This document shows, piece after piece, positions 1 through 6,642 of a stretch of 12,911 nucleotides of DNA. The DNA is taken from the NCBI GenBank assembly GCA_023388515.1, contig JAEWGD010000018.1:1-12911 (forward strand), given 5' to 3'. The notes beneath the pieces were generated by a model. It saw nothing but the letters and a program-made list of their open reading frames with translations. It was not told where the DNA came from and searched no databases. Position numbers and translations under genes: made by a program. How positions within the stretch are numbered: position 1 is the stretch's first letter; each line of letters starts with the position of its first letter. Source of the DNA: Bacillota bacterium. Lineage in GTDB: Bacteria > Bacillota > Clostridia > Oscillospirales > Ruminococcaceae.

Positions 1-48
1 AATCTGCTTCTTAAATTCGTCTGTGTAATTTTGCTTTTTTCCAGCCAT
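1..48 (-). CDS. IS3-family-like transposase OrfA, N-terminus only
   Basis: The minus strand encodes MAGKKQNYTDEFKKQI and then runs off the window at base 1. This start (basic residues followed by Y-T-x-E-F-K-x-Q-I) is typical of the helix-turn-helix OrfA of IS3-family (IS150/IS3-type) transposases, which bind the element ends. The start is well supported: a GGGAGG ribosome binding site lies 5 nt upstream (54-59), and a promoter lies at 78-107. Only 16 codons are visible, so the helix-turn-helix and any OrfB/DDE part cannot be checked. The family call rests on N-terminal resemblance. Confidence 0.7.
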   Translation of the reverse strand, partial: MAGKKQNYTDEFKKQI

Positions 49-77
49 GATATCCTCCCTATTTTACGCTTTTTCTC

Positions 78-107
78 ATTATACCATGTCCGAATGCTTT
101 TTGTCTA
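78..107 (-). promoter_or_regulatory. sigma-A-like promoter of the IS transposase
   Basis: On the minus strand, TAGACA (102-107) and TATAAT (78-83) are separated by 18 nt. Transcription would start near base 71, about 23 nt before the transposase ATG at 48. The -35 differs from consensus by one base. The same TATAAT contains the TAA (79-81) that ends the reading frame running in from the Rhs core fragment. Confidence 0.65.
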
Positions 108-213
108 ATTTAGTATAACCGATCCAGACCATTTCAGCCATATGACCCGTCGGATCACAATTCATCACCGGATTCGCATTGGCATACAAGTATTTGTGCA
201 GTGTAATTGGATC
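79..213 (-). pseudogene. Rhs core C-terminal fragment (displaced cassette) fused into IS end
   Basis: This open frame has no start codon. It begins DPITLHKYLYANANPVMNCD, the last residues of an Rhs core, followed by PTG and then HMAEMVWIGY, which does not resemble the main toxin. The first 67 bases (145-211) match the core end of the main Rhs gene (2291-2357) with five mismatches. An in-frame TGA shortly upstream rules out a longer product. It is the joint of a third, displaced C-terminal cassette whose toxin part has been replaced by, or lies beyond, the IS3-like insertion. The final codons up to TAA (79-81) are probably IS sequence. Confidence 0.8.
145..211. repeat. 67-bp direct repeat of the Rhs core end, copy 2
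   Basis: The bases match 2291-2357 at 62 of 67 positions, in the same orientation. The repeat encodes the SNP-poor end of the Rhs core (PITLHKYLYANANP...DPTG). Such core repeats beside orphan cassettes are known substrates for recombination that swaps Rhs toxin tips. A crossover between the copies would delete about 2.1 kb, including the current toxin, both immunity genes and the orphan toxin. Confidence 0.85.
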
Positions 214-216
214 AAA

Positions 217-256
217 TACGCACACGAGGGCAATAGCAAAAATCCGTGTGTGCGTA
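217..256. repeat. inverted repeat TACGCACAC / GTGTGCGTA
   Basis: Arms 217-225 and 248-256 are perfectly complementary over 9 bp, with a 22-nt loop. It lies directly upstream, in minus-strand sense, of the Rhs core fragment. Neither strand has a clear T tract after the stem, so it is not an obvious terminator. It shares the GCACAC core with hairpins at 288-320 and 1141-1177. Confidence 0.6.
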
Positions 257-283
257 CTTGCTCACCGCCATATATAGCTCATA

Positions 284-321
284 AAAAGCACATTCAGATT
301 GAGCATACATCATAGTGTGCG
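284..321 (-). terminator. possible weak terminator after immunity gene 333-719
   Basis: On the minus strand, about 12 nt after the immunity stop codon, GCACA (316-320) can pair with TGTGC (288-292), followed at once by TTTTTAT. The stem is only 5 bp with a loop of about 23 nt, so it is weak on its own. Position and T tract fit the end of the Rhs/immunity transcript. Confidence 0.35.
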
Positions 322-332
322 TTCAGGGGAGA

Positions 333-719
333 TTATTTTTTAGGAACTGGAATCCTTATGTATTGTCCTATTTCCTTGTTTATGATTTTTGTCTTTTCAC
401 CCATCATTGCGATAGACCTATTATATATAACATAATCATCCCATAAGTATTCAAGTAAGGTAACTTGTAATAAATTACGTGTTTCTTCATCTCCATACTC
501 AGCTAAATCTTCGTAAAAATTAAAAATCCTGTATAAAAGATCATTTTTGTTATAATAATCTTCATTTAGTAATTTAATTATAAGAGGATTCAAGATATTT
601 CCATAAAGGGAATGGGGTAAGTTACAGCCAAGATAATCATTCTCCGAATTAATCTCATCTTTAAGTTCTGGAAATTTTGAACACAAGTAGCTTGCATTTA
701 AGTTTTTATATTCAATCAT
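333..719 (-). CDS. candidate immunity protein, DUF7674-like (for the orphan toxin)
   Basis: This intact 128-aa acidic, mostly helical, cytoplasmic-type protein has no signal or membrane segment. The stretches FPELKDEI, LPHSLYGN, GDEETRNLLQVTLLE and MGEKTK recall the DUF7674 family, often found as immunity proteins next to Rhs and other polymorphic toxins. That match is from memory. It lies directly behind the broken toxin tail at 737-1088, the standard toxin-then-antidote order, so its presumed role is to bind and block that toxin. I chose ATG 717-719 because AGAGGAG (731-738 complement) precedes it. An in-frame ATG at 738-740 overlaps the toxin TGA as ATGA, adds 7 residues and lacks its own Shine-Dalgarno; translational coupling could make it real. 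The gene is intact while the toxin is dead, as expected when immunity is retained against kin. Confidence 0.75.
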   Translation of the reverse strand: MIEYKNLNASYLCSKFPELKDEINSENDYLGCNLPHSLYGNILNPLIIKLLNEDYYNKNDLLYRIFNFYEDLAEYGDEETRNLLQVTLLEYLWDDYVIYNRSIAMMGEKTKIINKEIGQYIRIPVPKK

Positions 720-736
720 ACTCCTTTTCGCTCCTC

Positions 737-1088
737 TCATTGCATCACTGTTTTCACAGCGTCATATAGATCATTTAAAAGTTGATATGCTAATTTTCTA
801 TCACTATCAGAAAGTTGGGAATTAGTTAACAATCTTTGTATCTCAGTTATCTTATTTTGAGCTTTTTGTAAATGTTTCAACGATTCACCATTTGCAAATT
901 CTTACCTTAACTTATCTGCTGTTCCGCCATCCCCAACACTTGCATTAGGTCTATATAACTGATTAATAATCTCCTTCAATTTAGAATTCTGTGCTTTTTC
1001 CAACAACTTTTCACGCCAATTCCAATTATTCGGATCAGGGCTTCCAGTTTCCCAATGGAACCGCTTCCACACCCCTTCTAAAGCTATT
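737..1088 (-). pseudogene. orphan Rhs C-terminal toxin tail with internal stop
   Basis: The frame opens after a TAA at about 1089 with no start codon or ribosome binding site. It reads EGVWKRFHWETGSPDPNNWN, then a helical domain containing LYRPNASVGDGGTAD, ALR-like and LLNDLYDAVKTVMQ segments, and ends with TGA at 737-739. The LYRPxAxxGDGGTAD segment recurs in C-terminal domains of Rhs and CDI toxins in my recollection; I cannot name its activity. A TAA at 902-904 falls in the middle (KLR-stop-EFANGES) where a sense codon is expected, so even a fused product would be truncated. The GSPDPN stretch matches GNPDPN just before the toxin of the main Rhs gene, marking the same cassette joint. It is a displaced former tip, followed by its cognate immunity gene. 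Confidence 0.8.
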
Positions 1089-1140
1089 TAATCTATTTAC
1101 CATTTCAAATTTTTAAAATAAGTCATTCATATAATTTTGC

Positions 1141-1177
1141 GTATAGTGTGCTATCCCTTGTGGAAAGCACACTATAC
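1141..1177. repeat. perfect 12-bp inverted repeat between cassettes
   Basis: GTATAGTGTGCT (1141-1152) and AGCACACTATAC (1166-1177) pair perfectly, and C1140-G1178 extends the stem to 13 bp. The loop is 13 nt. A T7 tract (1182-1188) follows on the plus strand, so by polarity it is a plus-strand terminator, although no plus-strand gene lies to its left. On the minus strand it sits 22 nt behind the immunity gene ending at 1200 and lacks a good T tract. It may act bidirectionally, protect a 3' end, or be a cassette boundary element. Confidence 0.75.
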
Positions 1178-1199
1178 GTCCTTTTTTTATTAATTTGGT

Positions 1200-1646
1200 C
1201 TATTTTGATAATCGAGCAATTGCTCTTCGTGCCGTAATGTTTGAGTGATCATAATTCAAAATATCTTCTGCAATTTCCTTAGCTAGCGCTTCAGAAACCA
1301 ACTTTTCTGGTATTTCAAAAAAGAATAACAGTAATTCCTTTCGTTGAATATTGTCTGGTTCCAAAGAACTAAGAAACTTAGCGTGATAGTAAGCAGACGA
1401 GTACGCTCCCTCAAAAAATGAAAGCGTGTTAATCAAAATATCAACCGCCATCTCATGGTAGCATGGATCACTATCAATCCCTATCATATAGCATAAAAAC
1501 GCATAAACAGCCATGCTCTCCATTTTATACGACACTTTAGATATTATATCAAATTGCATCTGTATTGGTAATTTAACAAATTCAGTTTTCGCCGTTTCGA
1601 ACTTAGCTAACCGTATATTTTTTTCTAAAATTTGCTCCACAGTCAT
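1200..1646 (-). CDS. candidate immunity protein for the main Rhs toxin
   Basis: This intact 148-aa protein appears all-helical, without signal peptide or membrane helices. Its middle (FFEGAYSSAYYHAKFLSSLE) and end (FFEIPEKLVSEALAKEIAEDI) resemble small helical proteins I associate with Gram-positive polymorphic toxin loci, but I cannot assign a named immunity family. The ATG at 1644-1646 is preceded by GGGAGG (1653-1658 complement), which overlaps the Rhs stop codon. The gene begins 11 nt after the toxin stop, so toxin and antidote would be made from one transcript. A longer frame starting at 1673 lies inside the Rhs gene and lacks a ribosome binding site. The inferred role is to bind and neutralise the Rhs C-terminal candidate RNase in the cytoplasm. 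The hairpin at 1141-1177 follows it. Confidence 0.8.
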   Translation of the reverse strand: MTVEQILEKNIRLAKFETAKTEFVKLPIQMQFDIISKVSYKMESMAVYAFLCYMIGIDSDPCYHEMAVDILINTLSFFEGAYSSAYYHAKFLSSLEPDNIQRKELLLFFFEIPEKLVSEALAKEIAEDILNYDHSNITARRAIARLSK

Positions 1647-1657
1647 TTCTTTCCTCC

Positions 1658-4033
1658 CTAACTTATAACCCACGCATCAGATATTCTTGCGATCCCATCG
1701 ACAACTTTGTAAACAACCTGCACATCAAAGCCATCTATATTAAGAATTCTCGTAGAAACATTTTTGTATGGGGTTTCGGTTCCGTTTTGCATTACATTAG
1801 CAATCACATTTTTTATATCTTCCCAACTTCTGTTTGGCACTATTTTTTCCCAATGGTGATTTGCCCCCTTACTCCCATCTAAAATGTGATTTATTTTGTT
1901 TTGGGATAATTCATCTAATTGTTTTAAAATGCTTCCTTTATTAAATTGATTCGGATCAGGATTTCCAGTTCCACCGCCTGAACCACCATTAGAACTATTT
2001 CTGGAATTCCCCGATGTTTTTTCAGCGAATTGAACTATTTCTTCCCTAATTTGTTCGGCTAACTGAACAGGTTTAACTTCACCATGTGCAACCCTATCGC
2101 ATAAATCAATGAATGCTGGAGTATTACCTAATAGCATTACAACAGGGGTTGCAGTAATAATAATATAATTTAATGAACTTAGAATCTTCATTCCAAGATT
2201 AAGAGCTGAATTTGATGCTACCCGCCATGCACTCTCAAGAATTCCCTGTATTGCCATCGCTACATTGTTTTCTGCTAGAGTAGCTGAATACCCCGTAGGA
2301 TCACAATTCATCACTGGATTCGCATTGGCATACAGGTATTTGTGAAGTGTAATTGGAACGAACGTCGATCCCTGATAGGTATCCATGCTTGTGAATGTTC
2401 CTGTTGACGGATCCATGTATCTCGCACGGAGGTAGTAAAGCCCTGTTGTGCCATCAAATTGTTCGCCACAATAGCGGTATGTGTTGACTGTCGAACCTGT
2501 GGATGATGTCAGATTGCCCCATGCGTCGTAGTTGTAAGTATCAGTTATATTTCCATTTTCATTAGCAAGCTGTCTGACTGAGCCGTGCCCGTCCGTCAGA
2601 TAATACGAAACCTCTCCATCACGTTCTTGTGAAATCAGTTCGAATCCTCTTGTGTAAAAGCACTTTTCATCGCCATCTGCATCAAGTTCGGCAAGAACCT
2701 GTGTAAGACCTCCACTGATATCATTCAAATAGTATGTAATTTCTACAATTCCATTAGTTATAGTAGATTTTGATGTTCTGTTTCCTGCAAAGTCATAAGT
2801 ATATTCTTCAACAGTTACATTTATACCGTCCTGAACAGTAGCTTTAATAAGCTTGTTCTCTGCATTATACTCATATAGTGCTGATTTTGTAGGTGCAATT
2901 GTTCTAACAAGATTTCCTGCATTGTCATACTCATATGTAGTGTCATTTTCTGAAATCAGCTGATTGAGTGCATTGTAAGTATATACTGTTTCAGCACCAT
3001 TTTCAGTTTTCAAGATACGATTGCTTACATCATCATAAGCATAAGTATGCTCTTTTACATTTCCCTTGCTGTCGGTTATCTTTTCGCCAACCAGCCTGTA
3101 CAGTTCATCATAGGTATATTCAATTGTTTTGTCAATCTCTGCCACAGCAATGCGTTCGCCTGCAAGTCCCAATGTATATACATATTCTGCCACAGTTCTA
3201 CTGTCTTTGTCAAGTGTTTTTTCATTAATTAGACGATTTACTTCATCATATTCATAAGTAACCGTTATACCATTTGCATAACGTACTGCAGAGCGATTTC
3301 CGTTTGCGTCATATTCACACACGGTTGCAAGACCATTTCGACCAACAACACGAACTACACGCTCAAGTAAGTCATATTCGTAAGCTGTTTCGCCATAAGC
3401 AGTAGAGGTTTTTGTTAATCTATTTCCATCATCATAACTATATTCAACATAATTTCCATCAGGATACACCACTTTTGATAGTCCATCCATACCGTTATAA
3501 GTAAACGTGGTTATCCCTGTGCTGTCCTGAACAGATGAAAGCTTTCCATCAACGGTATGGCTATAACTTACAGTGCCATCTGATGTAGTTTTGCTTGAAA
3601 TCCTGTCAAAATTATCATATGCGTATGTTGTCTGCTTTCCTGCATAGTCCGTTGCTGTTAGGATATTTCCCATGCTGTCATAGGTGAATTCTGATATTTG
3701 ACCAAGAGCATTTGTAGTTTTTATTACTCTGCCAAAGTCATCATAATCATACCTTGTAACATTTGTATTTGCGTCAGTTACTAACGTCAGATTCCCAACC
3801 TCATCATAAGTATAGGAAGTGGCATTGCCGAGTGCGTCAGTCACACTGGTAAGTCTGTCTGCACCGTCATAAGCATAGGAGGTTGTATAGCCGTTCTGAT
3901 CAGTCTGGGACGTTACTCTGCCCCTTGCATCATATGCGGAGGATGCCGTTGTTCCGTCAGGGTAGGTGGTCTTAATTCTGTTTCCATTCAGATCATAGCT
4001 GTAGGTATAGGTATTGCCCTTTGCGTCCGTCAT
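1658..4033 (-). CDS. Rhs/YD-repeat protein, C-terminal part with candidate RNase toxin
   Basis: This frame encodes 791 residues from ATG 4031-4033, although it is open to 4081 (GNRTSYVYNN...). Residues 1-480 carry about 15 YD repeats of the YDxxGN type, which form the Rhs shell. Residues about 480-583 are the Rhs core (YLTDGHGS, YRYCGEQFDGTTGLYYLRAR, LHKYLYANANPVMNCDPTG). A hydrophobic stretch follows (about 603-630), then a Gly/Ser linker. The tip (699-791) has H716 in NHILDG, H726-H727 in NHHWEK, a WEDIKNVI helix and a final RISDAWVIS. This layout resembles BECR-fold RNases (EndoU/toxin type 35-like); the assignment is an inference. The gene is the 3' part of one Rhs gene whose frame was lost near 4072-4081. 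Expression as a separate protein would need reinitiation at the ATGA overlap with the upstream frame, and no Shine-Dalgarno is visible there. Confidence 0.85.
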   Translation of the reverse strand: MTDAKGNTYTYSYDLNGNRIKTTYPDGTTASSAYDARGRVTSQTDQNGYTTSYAYDGADRLTSVTDALGNATSYTYDEVGNLTLVTDANTNVTRYDYDDFGRVIKTTNALGQISEFTYDSMGNILTATDYAGKQTTYAYDNFDRISSKTTSDGTVSYSHTVDGKLSSVQDSTGITTFTYNGMDGLSKVVYPDGNYVEYSYDDGNRLTKTSTAYGETAYEYDLLERVVRVVGRNGLATVCEYDANGNRSAVRYANGITVTYEYDEVNRLINEKTLDKDSRTVAEYVYTLGLAGERIAVAEIDKTIEYTYDELYRLVGEKITDSKGNVKEHTYAYDDVSNRILKTENGAETVYTYNALNQLISENDTTYEYDNAGNLVRTIAPTKSALYEYNAENKLIKATVQDGINVTVEEYTYDFAGNRTSKSTITNGIVEITYYLNDISGGLTQVLAELDADGDEKCFYTRGFELISQERDGEVSYYLTDGHGSVRQLANENGNITDTYNYDAWGNLTSSTGSTVNTYRYCGEQFDGTTGLYYLRARYMDPSTGTFTSMDTYQGSTFVPITLHKYLYANANPVMNCDPTGYSATLAENNVAMAIQGILESAWRVASNSALNLGMKILSSLNYIIITATPVVMLLGNTPAFIDLCDRVAHGEVKPVQLAEQIREEIVQFAEKTSGNSRNSSNGGSGGGTGNPDPNQFNKGSILKQLDELSQNKINHILDGSKGANHHWEKIVPNRSWEDIKNVIANVMQNGTETPYKNVSTRILNIDGFDVQVVYKVVDGIARISDAWVIS
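2291..2357. repeat. 67-bp direct repeat of the Rhs core end, copy 1
   Basis: This copy is within the intact Rhs core and matches 145-211 at 62 of 67 bases in the same orientation. It marks the switch point between the conserved core and the variable toxin cassette. Confidence 0.85.
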
Positions 4034-6642
4034 GCTTTCAAGCTGTGAATGATTGTTATATACATAGCTTGTTCTGTTACCTCAGCGGTAAGTGTGATAA
4101 TTTCCTTCTGTCCTTCGGCTGTAATCAGACCCTTCAGGTCATCACCCTCAACATAGTTTTCCTTATCGAATATTGCGGTGATAACAGGGGCGGAAGCCTC
4201 GTTTACAGGAATATTTGCTGTCGATGTCCCTTCATTGCCCGCTTTATCAGAGGCCTTGGCAATCACTTCATAGGTCTTTTTCTCAGCATTTGAAATGGTG
4301 TATGTGCCGTTTTCATCTAATGCCACGGCTTCTCCGTCAACCGTCAGCGTCAGCTTTTCAACGCCTACGTTATCTGTTACTAAAACAGAAATCACGATAT
4401 CGTCCCGTTCAAAATAGATGTCTTTGTCAAGCGTAAGGATGATTACAGGTGCATCCATATCCGAATCAACTATATATACAACGACTGTGATACTCTTTTT
4501 TATTGTATTTCCCGATAAATCTGCCGCTGTTGCAATAAATGTGTATTCTCCTGCCTGTTCCGGAATAAACAGCACTTTATTATCTGTAACCGGCAGCACT
4601 TCTCCATTTACAGTGAGTTCTGTTACGACTGTACCGCTGTCATCAGAAGCTTCAACTGTGATATATTGGCTTTCGCCGACAAACATCTGATTTTTTTCGC
4701 TTTTGAGTAACAAATCAGGCGGAGTATCGTCGCCGGGCTTAATCAAATGCAGCTCATAGCAAACACTGCCCATGTTATCTGATGTATCATAAGCATAGGC
4801 TATCAGTATGTTTTTTTCAAGGGTCAATTCGGAGATATAGGCTTTATTTTCTGAATCAAGGGAAAGCTGTTCACCGTTAAAATACAGCTCTACTTTTTTC
4901 ACAGCCTTGTTATCGGTTGCAACAACCTGAACAGTTACACTGTCCCCGAAGCGGTATGTATCCTTATCAAAATGAAGGTCTACGATCGGCGATTCCGTAT
5001 CCGGAGCCTCAATAACCTTAAATACCTGTTCCGTAACAGAGGTATTGCCGGCAGCGTCTGTGACCTCTGCCCTGACATTGAAAATCTTTGCCTCTGAAGT
5101 GTCAAGTGTAAAGATTTTATCTAACTCAGCTTCAATTTCCGCATCGTTAACAAAAATCTTTTTCCCGGCTATTCCATTTTCATCACTGGCAGAAACAGAA
5201 ATTTCAATGTTTTTAGTGCCAATATAGGCGATGCTGCGGTCATACACCATACTTAGCGCAGGTGGGGTTCCGTCAACAATCAAAGGATATGTTTTACTGT
5301 CATAACCACCGTTTGGTGCCTTTGCGGAAATGGTTAGAACATACTCACCCTCATCCTTCGGGGCCTTGACGGTAATCAATCCATCCTCGCTGATGGATTG
5401 CTCAACGCCATCAATTACAGCACTATATGTAAGGTCAGGAACGTTCATTTCATTATTGATTTGTATTTCCAATGATGCTTCCGGCTGACAATATTTCGGA
5501 ACATCTGCACTGATAGAAACATCTTCGGTATCAACGACCGGCACACCTCCGCCGATGAGTTCAAGATCCTCGTCGCTACCTTTAAAATTAAAAATGCTGC
5601 CGTTTAAATTCAACGAGTCCGCAATCACACGCCCATTAAACATTGTTTCATATGTATTAAAGGACACACAGCCATTTGGGGCGTACAAAATGCCGTTTAT
5701 ATTGATTGAAGAACCATTGATGGTGATATTTCCGTTTCTGGAATATAGAACAACACGTCCGGACGTATTAAAGTTCTGGACATGATAGGTGATATTGCCT
5801 TCTGCGATAATATAACAGTCACCTTCAAAGTTTGTCCCGCTGATGACAACATCACCGGCTGCCTTGATACCGCTGTTTATAATGGTGGTGTCATCGATAT
5901 AGGCCGGACTGGTTTCATAATACTCATAAGGTTGTGCTTTTTCATGGATAACCGCATCAAAATCCGGCATTTCCATGAAATCAACTAACTCATTCCGTTC
6001 GTTGATTTCAATCTTCCAACCATTTGTTATAATGCTTCCAACTGAATCAATTCTGCCGTCCACATAGAATTCTGAACCGCCGAAGTTAAAGTTCGAGCCT
6101 GTGTAAATATTGCCTGATATGTTGCTTTTCCATCCGTACAAGTTCAGATTATTCACTGCGCTTCCGGAAAAAACAGTATATGGGAAGTCCATTTTTTGTG
6201 CCAAAGCCGGTACGCGGATAGACCTTGAAACAGTTTTTTTATAATCGTTAGCCGCTGTAACGACAACTTTAAATTGATAGGATACGTCCTCGGATGCGGG
6301 CTTGGCTTTCACTTGCCATACTGCCTGTTCTATTTGACCGGCTTCCATTTTCCCTATGGGGATGCTCTTTTCGGAGGAATTGACCAAATCCAGACCATCC
6401 GGTAAAACAAGCTCAACCTGAACATCTTCAACCGCAGCATCGCTTACATTCTTCAGCATAGCCTTGATATCAAAGATCTCCGGCTTATAACGGTTGTTTT
6501 CCACAATGAGTTCTGCCGGAGCGTCCACAGAAACAGCAATTGGAGGAAGGGCGTTGACATCCACATTACTTATGTTTAATGCATAAAGGTAAAGGTCATC
6601 TAAGCTATTTCTGCCAAAGTCGTTTGCATAAAAATAGTTATG
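4030..6642 (-). CDS. Rhs protein middle segment: CARDB/DUF11-like, beta-helix and Ig-like repeats
   Basis: This is the continuation, in the same frame, of the N-terminal segment after the TAG at 6643-6645. The first internal ATG is at 6564 and has no good ribosome binding site. Counting from that Met, residues 1-120 resemble a CARDB/DUF11-type beta sandwich. Residues about 130-335 have short N/G-rich rungs (GNIYTGSNFNF, NGNITINGSSININGILYAP) like a right-handed beta-helix. From about 350 there are five Ig-like repeats, several starting PPxxxL or SPIVDL and containing ATDN and DxxGN motifs typical of secreted adhesive proteins. A sixth, starting APVITAIFDK, is cut after LTAEV. The frame then reads 15 foreign codons and stops at TGA 4030-4032, which overlaps the next ATG. 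I read it as an external stalk or cell-wall spacer. It is a fragment of a broken gene. Confidence 0.85.
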   Translation of the reverse strand, partial: HNYFYANDFGRNSLDDLYLYALNISNVDVNALPPIAVSVDAPAELIVENNRYKPEIFDIKAMLKNVSDAAVEDVQVELVLPDGLDLVNSSEKSIPIGKMEAGQIEQAVWQVKAKPASEDVSYQFKVVVTAANDYKKTVSRSIRVPALAQKMDFPYTVFSGSAVNNLNLYGWKSNISGNIYTGSNFNFGGSEFYVDGRIDSVGSIITNGWKIEINERNELVDFMEMPDFDAVIHEKAQPYEYYETSPAYIDDTTIINSGIKAAGDVVISGTNFEGDCYIIAEGNITYHVQNFNTSGRVVLYSRNGNITINGSSININGILYAPNGCVSFNTYETMFNGRVIADSLNLNGSIFNFKGSDEDLELIGGGVPVVDTEDVSISADVPKYCQPEASLEIQINNEMNVPDLTYSAVIDGVEQSISEDGLITVKAPKDEGEYVLTISAKAPNGGYDSKTYPLIVDGTPPALSMVYDRSIAYIGTKNIEISVSASDENGIAGKKIFVNDAEIEAELDKIFTLDTSEAKIFNVRAEVTDAAGNTSVTEQVFKVIEAPDTESPIVDLHFDKDTYRFGDSVTVQVVATDNKAVKKVELYFNGEQLSLDSENKAYISELTLEKNILIAYAYDTSDNMGSVCYELHLIKPGDDTPPDLLLKSEKNQMFVGESQYITVEASDDSGTVVTELTVNGEVLPVTDNKVLFIPEQAGEYTFIATAADLSGNTIKKSITVVVYIVDSDMDAPVIILTLDKDIYFERDDIVISVLVTDNVGVEKLTLTVDGEAVALDENGTYTISNAEKKTYEVIAKASDKAGNEGTSTANIPVNEASAPVITAIFDKENYVEGDDLKGLITAEGQKEIITLTAEVTEQAMYITIIHSLKA
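4072..4081 (-). other. frame-changing deletion joint inside the Rhs gene
   Basis: Here the Ig-repeat frame (GAG GTA ACA GAA) and the YD-repeat frame (GGT AAC AGA ACA) overlap on the same bases, GGTAACAGAA. Upstream the Ig frame makes sense; downstream only the other frame does, reading GNRTSYVYNN, a normal YD-repeat phrase. The YD frame is blocked by TGA at 4082-4084. The simplest reading is a deletion between two places that shared this short sequence, removing the end of the sixth Ig repeat, any linker and the first YD repeats. Confidence 0.7.

Larger units (their letters stand above)
1..115 (-). mobile_element. left end of an IS3-like insertion sequence (boundary uncertain)
   Basis: The transposase start, its ribosome binding site and its promoter form the 5' end of an insertion sequence that continues beyond base 1. 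The Rhs core fragment to its right ends abruptly against this unit, so the outer IS end lies somewhere around 95-130. I cannot fix the boundary: the other terminal repeat and any target duplication are outside the window. The minus-strand stretch TGGATCGGTTATAC near 112-125 could be the terminal repeat or flanking DNA. Confidence 0.55.

Noticed and set aside
217..1177. CRISPR array
   Set aside because: The GCACAC-type hairpins are irregularly spaced, differ in length, and have no uniform repeats or spacers.
1200..1673. Longer start at 1673 for the first immunity gene
   Set aside because: It lies inside the Rhs coding sequence without a ribosome binding site; ATG 1644-1646 has GGGAGG at ideal spacing.
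2968..3232. Plus-strand open frames opposite the YD repeats
   Set aside because: They are antisense shadows of the repetitive YD coding sequence: low-complexity, Cys/His-rich products with no ribosome binding site.
4021..5988. Several plus-strand frames opposite the Ig-like region
   Set aside because: The minus strand has clear domain structure over the whole interval; these frames lack starts, domains and signals.
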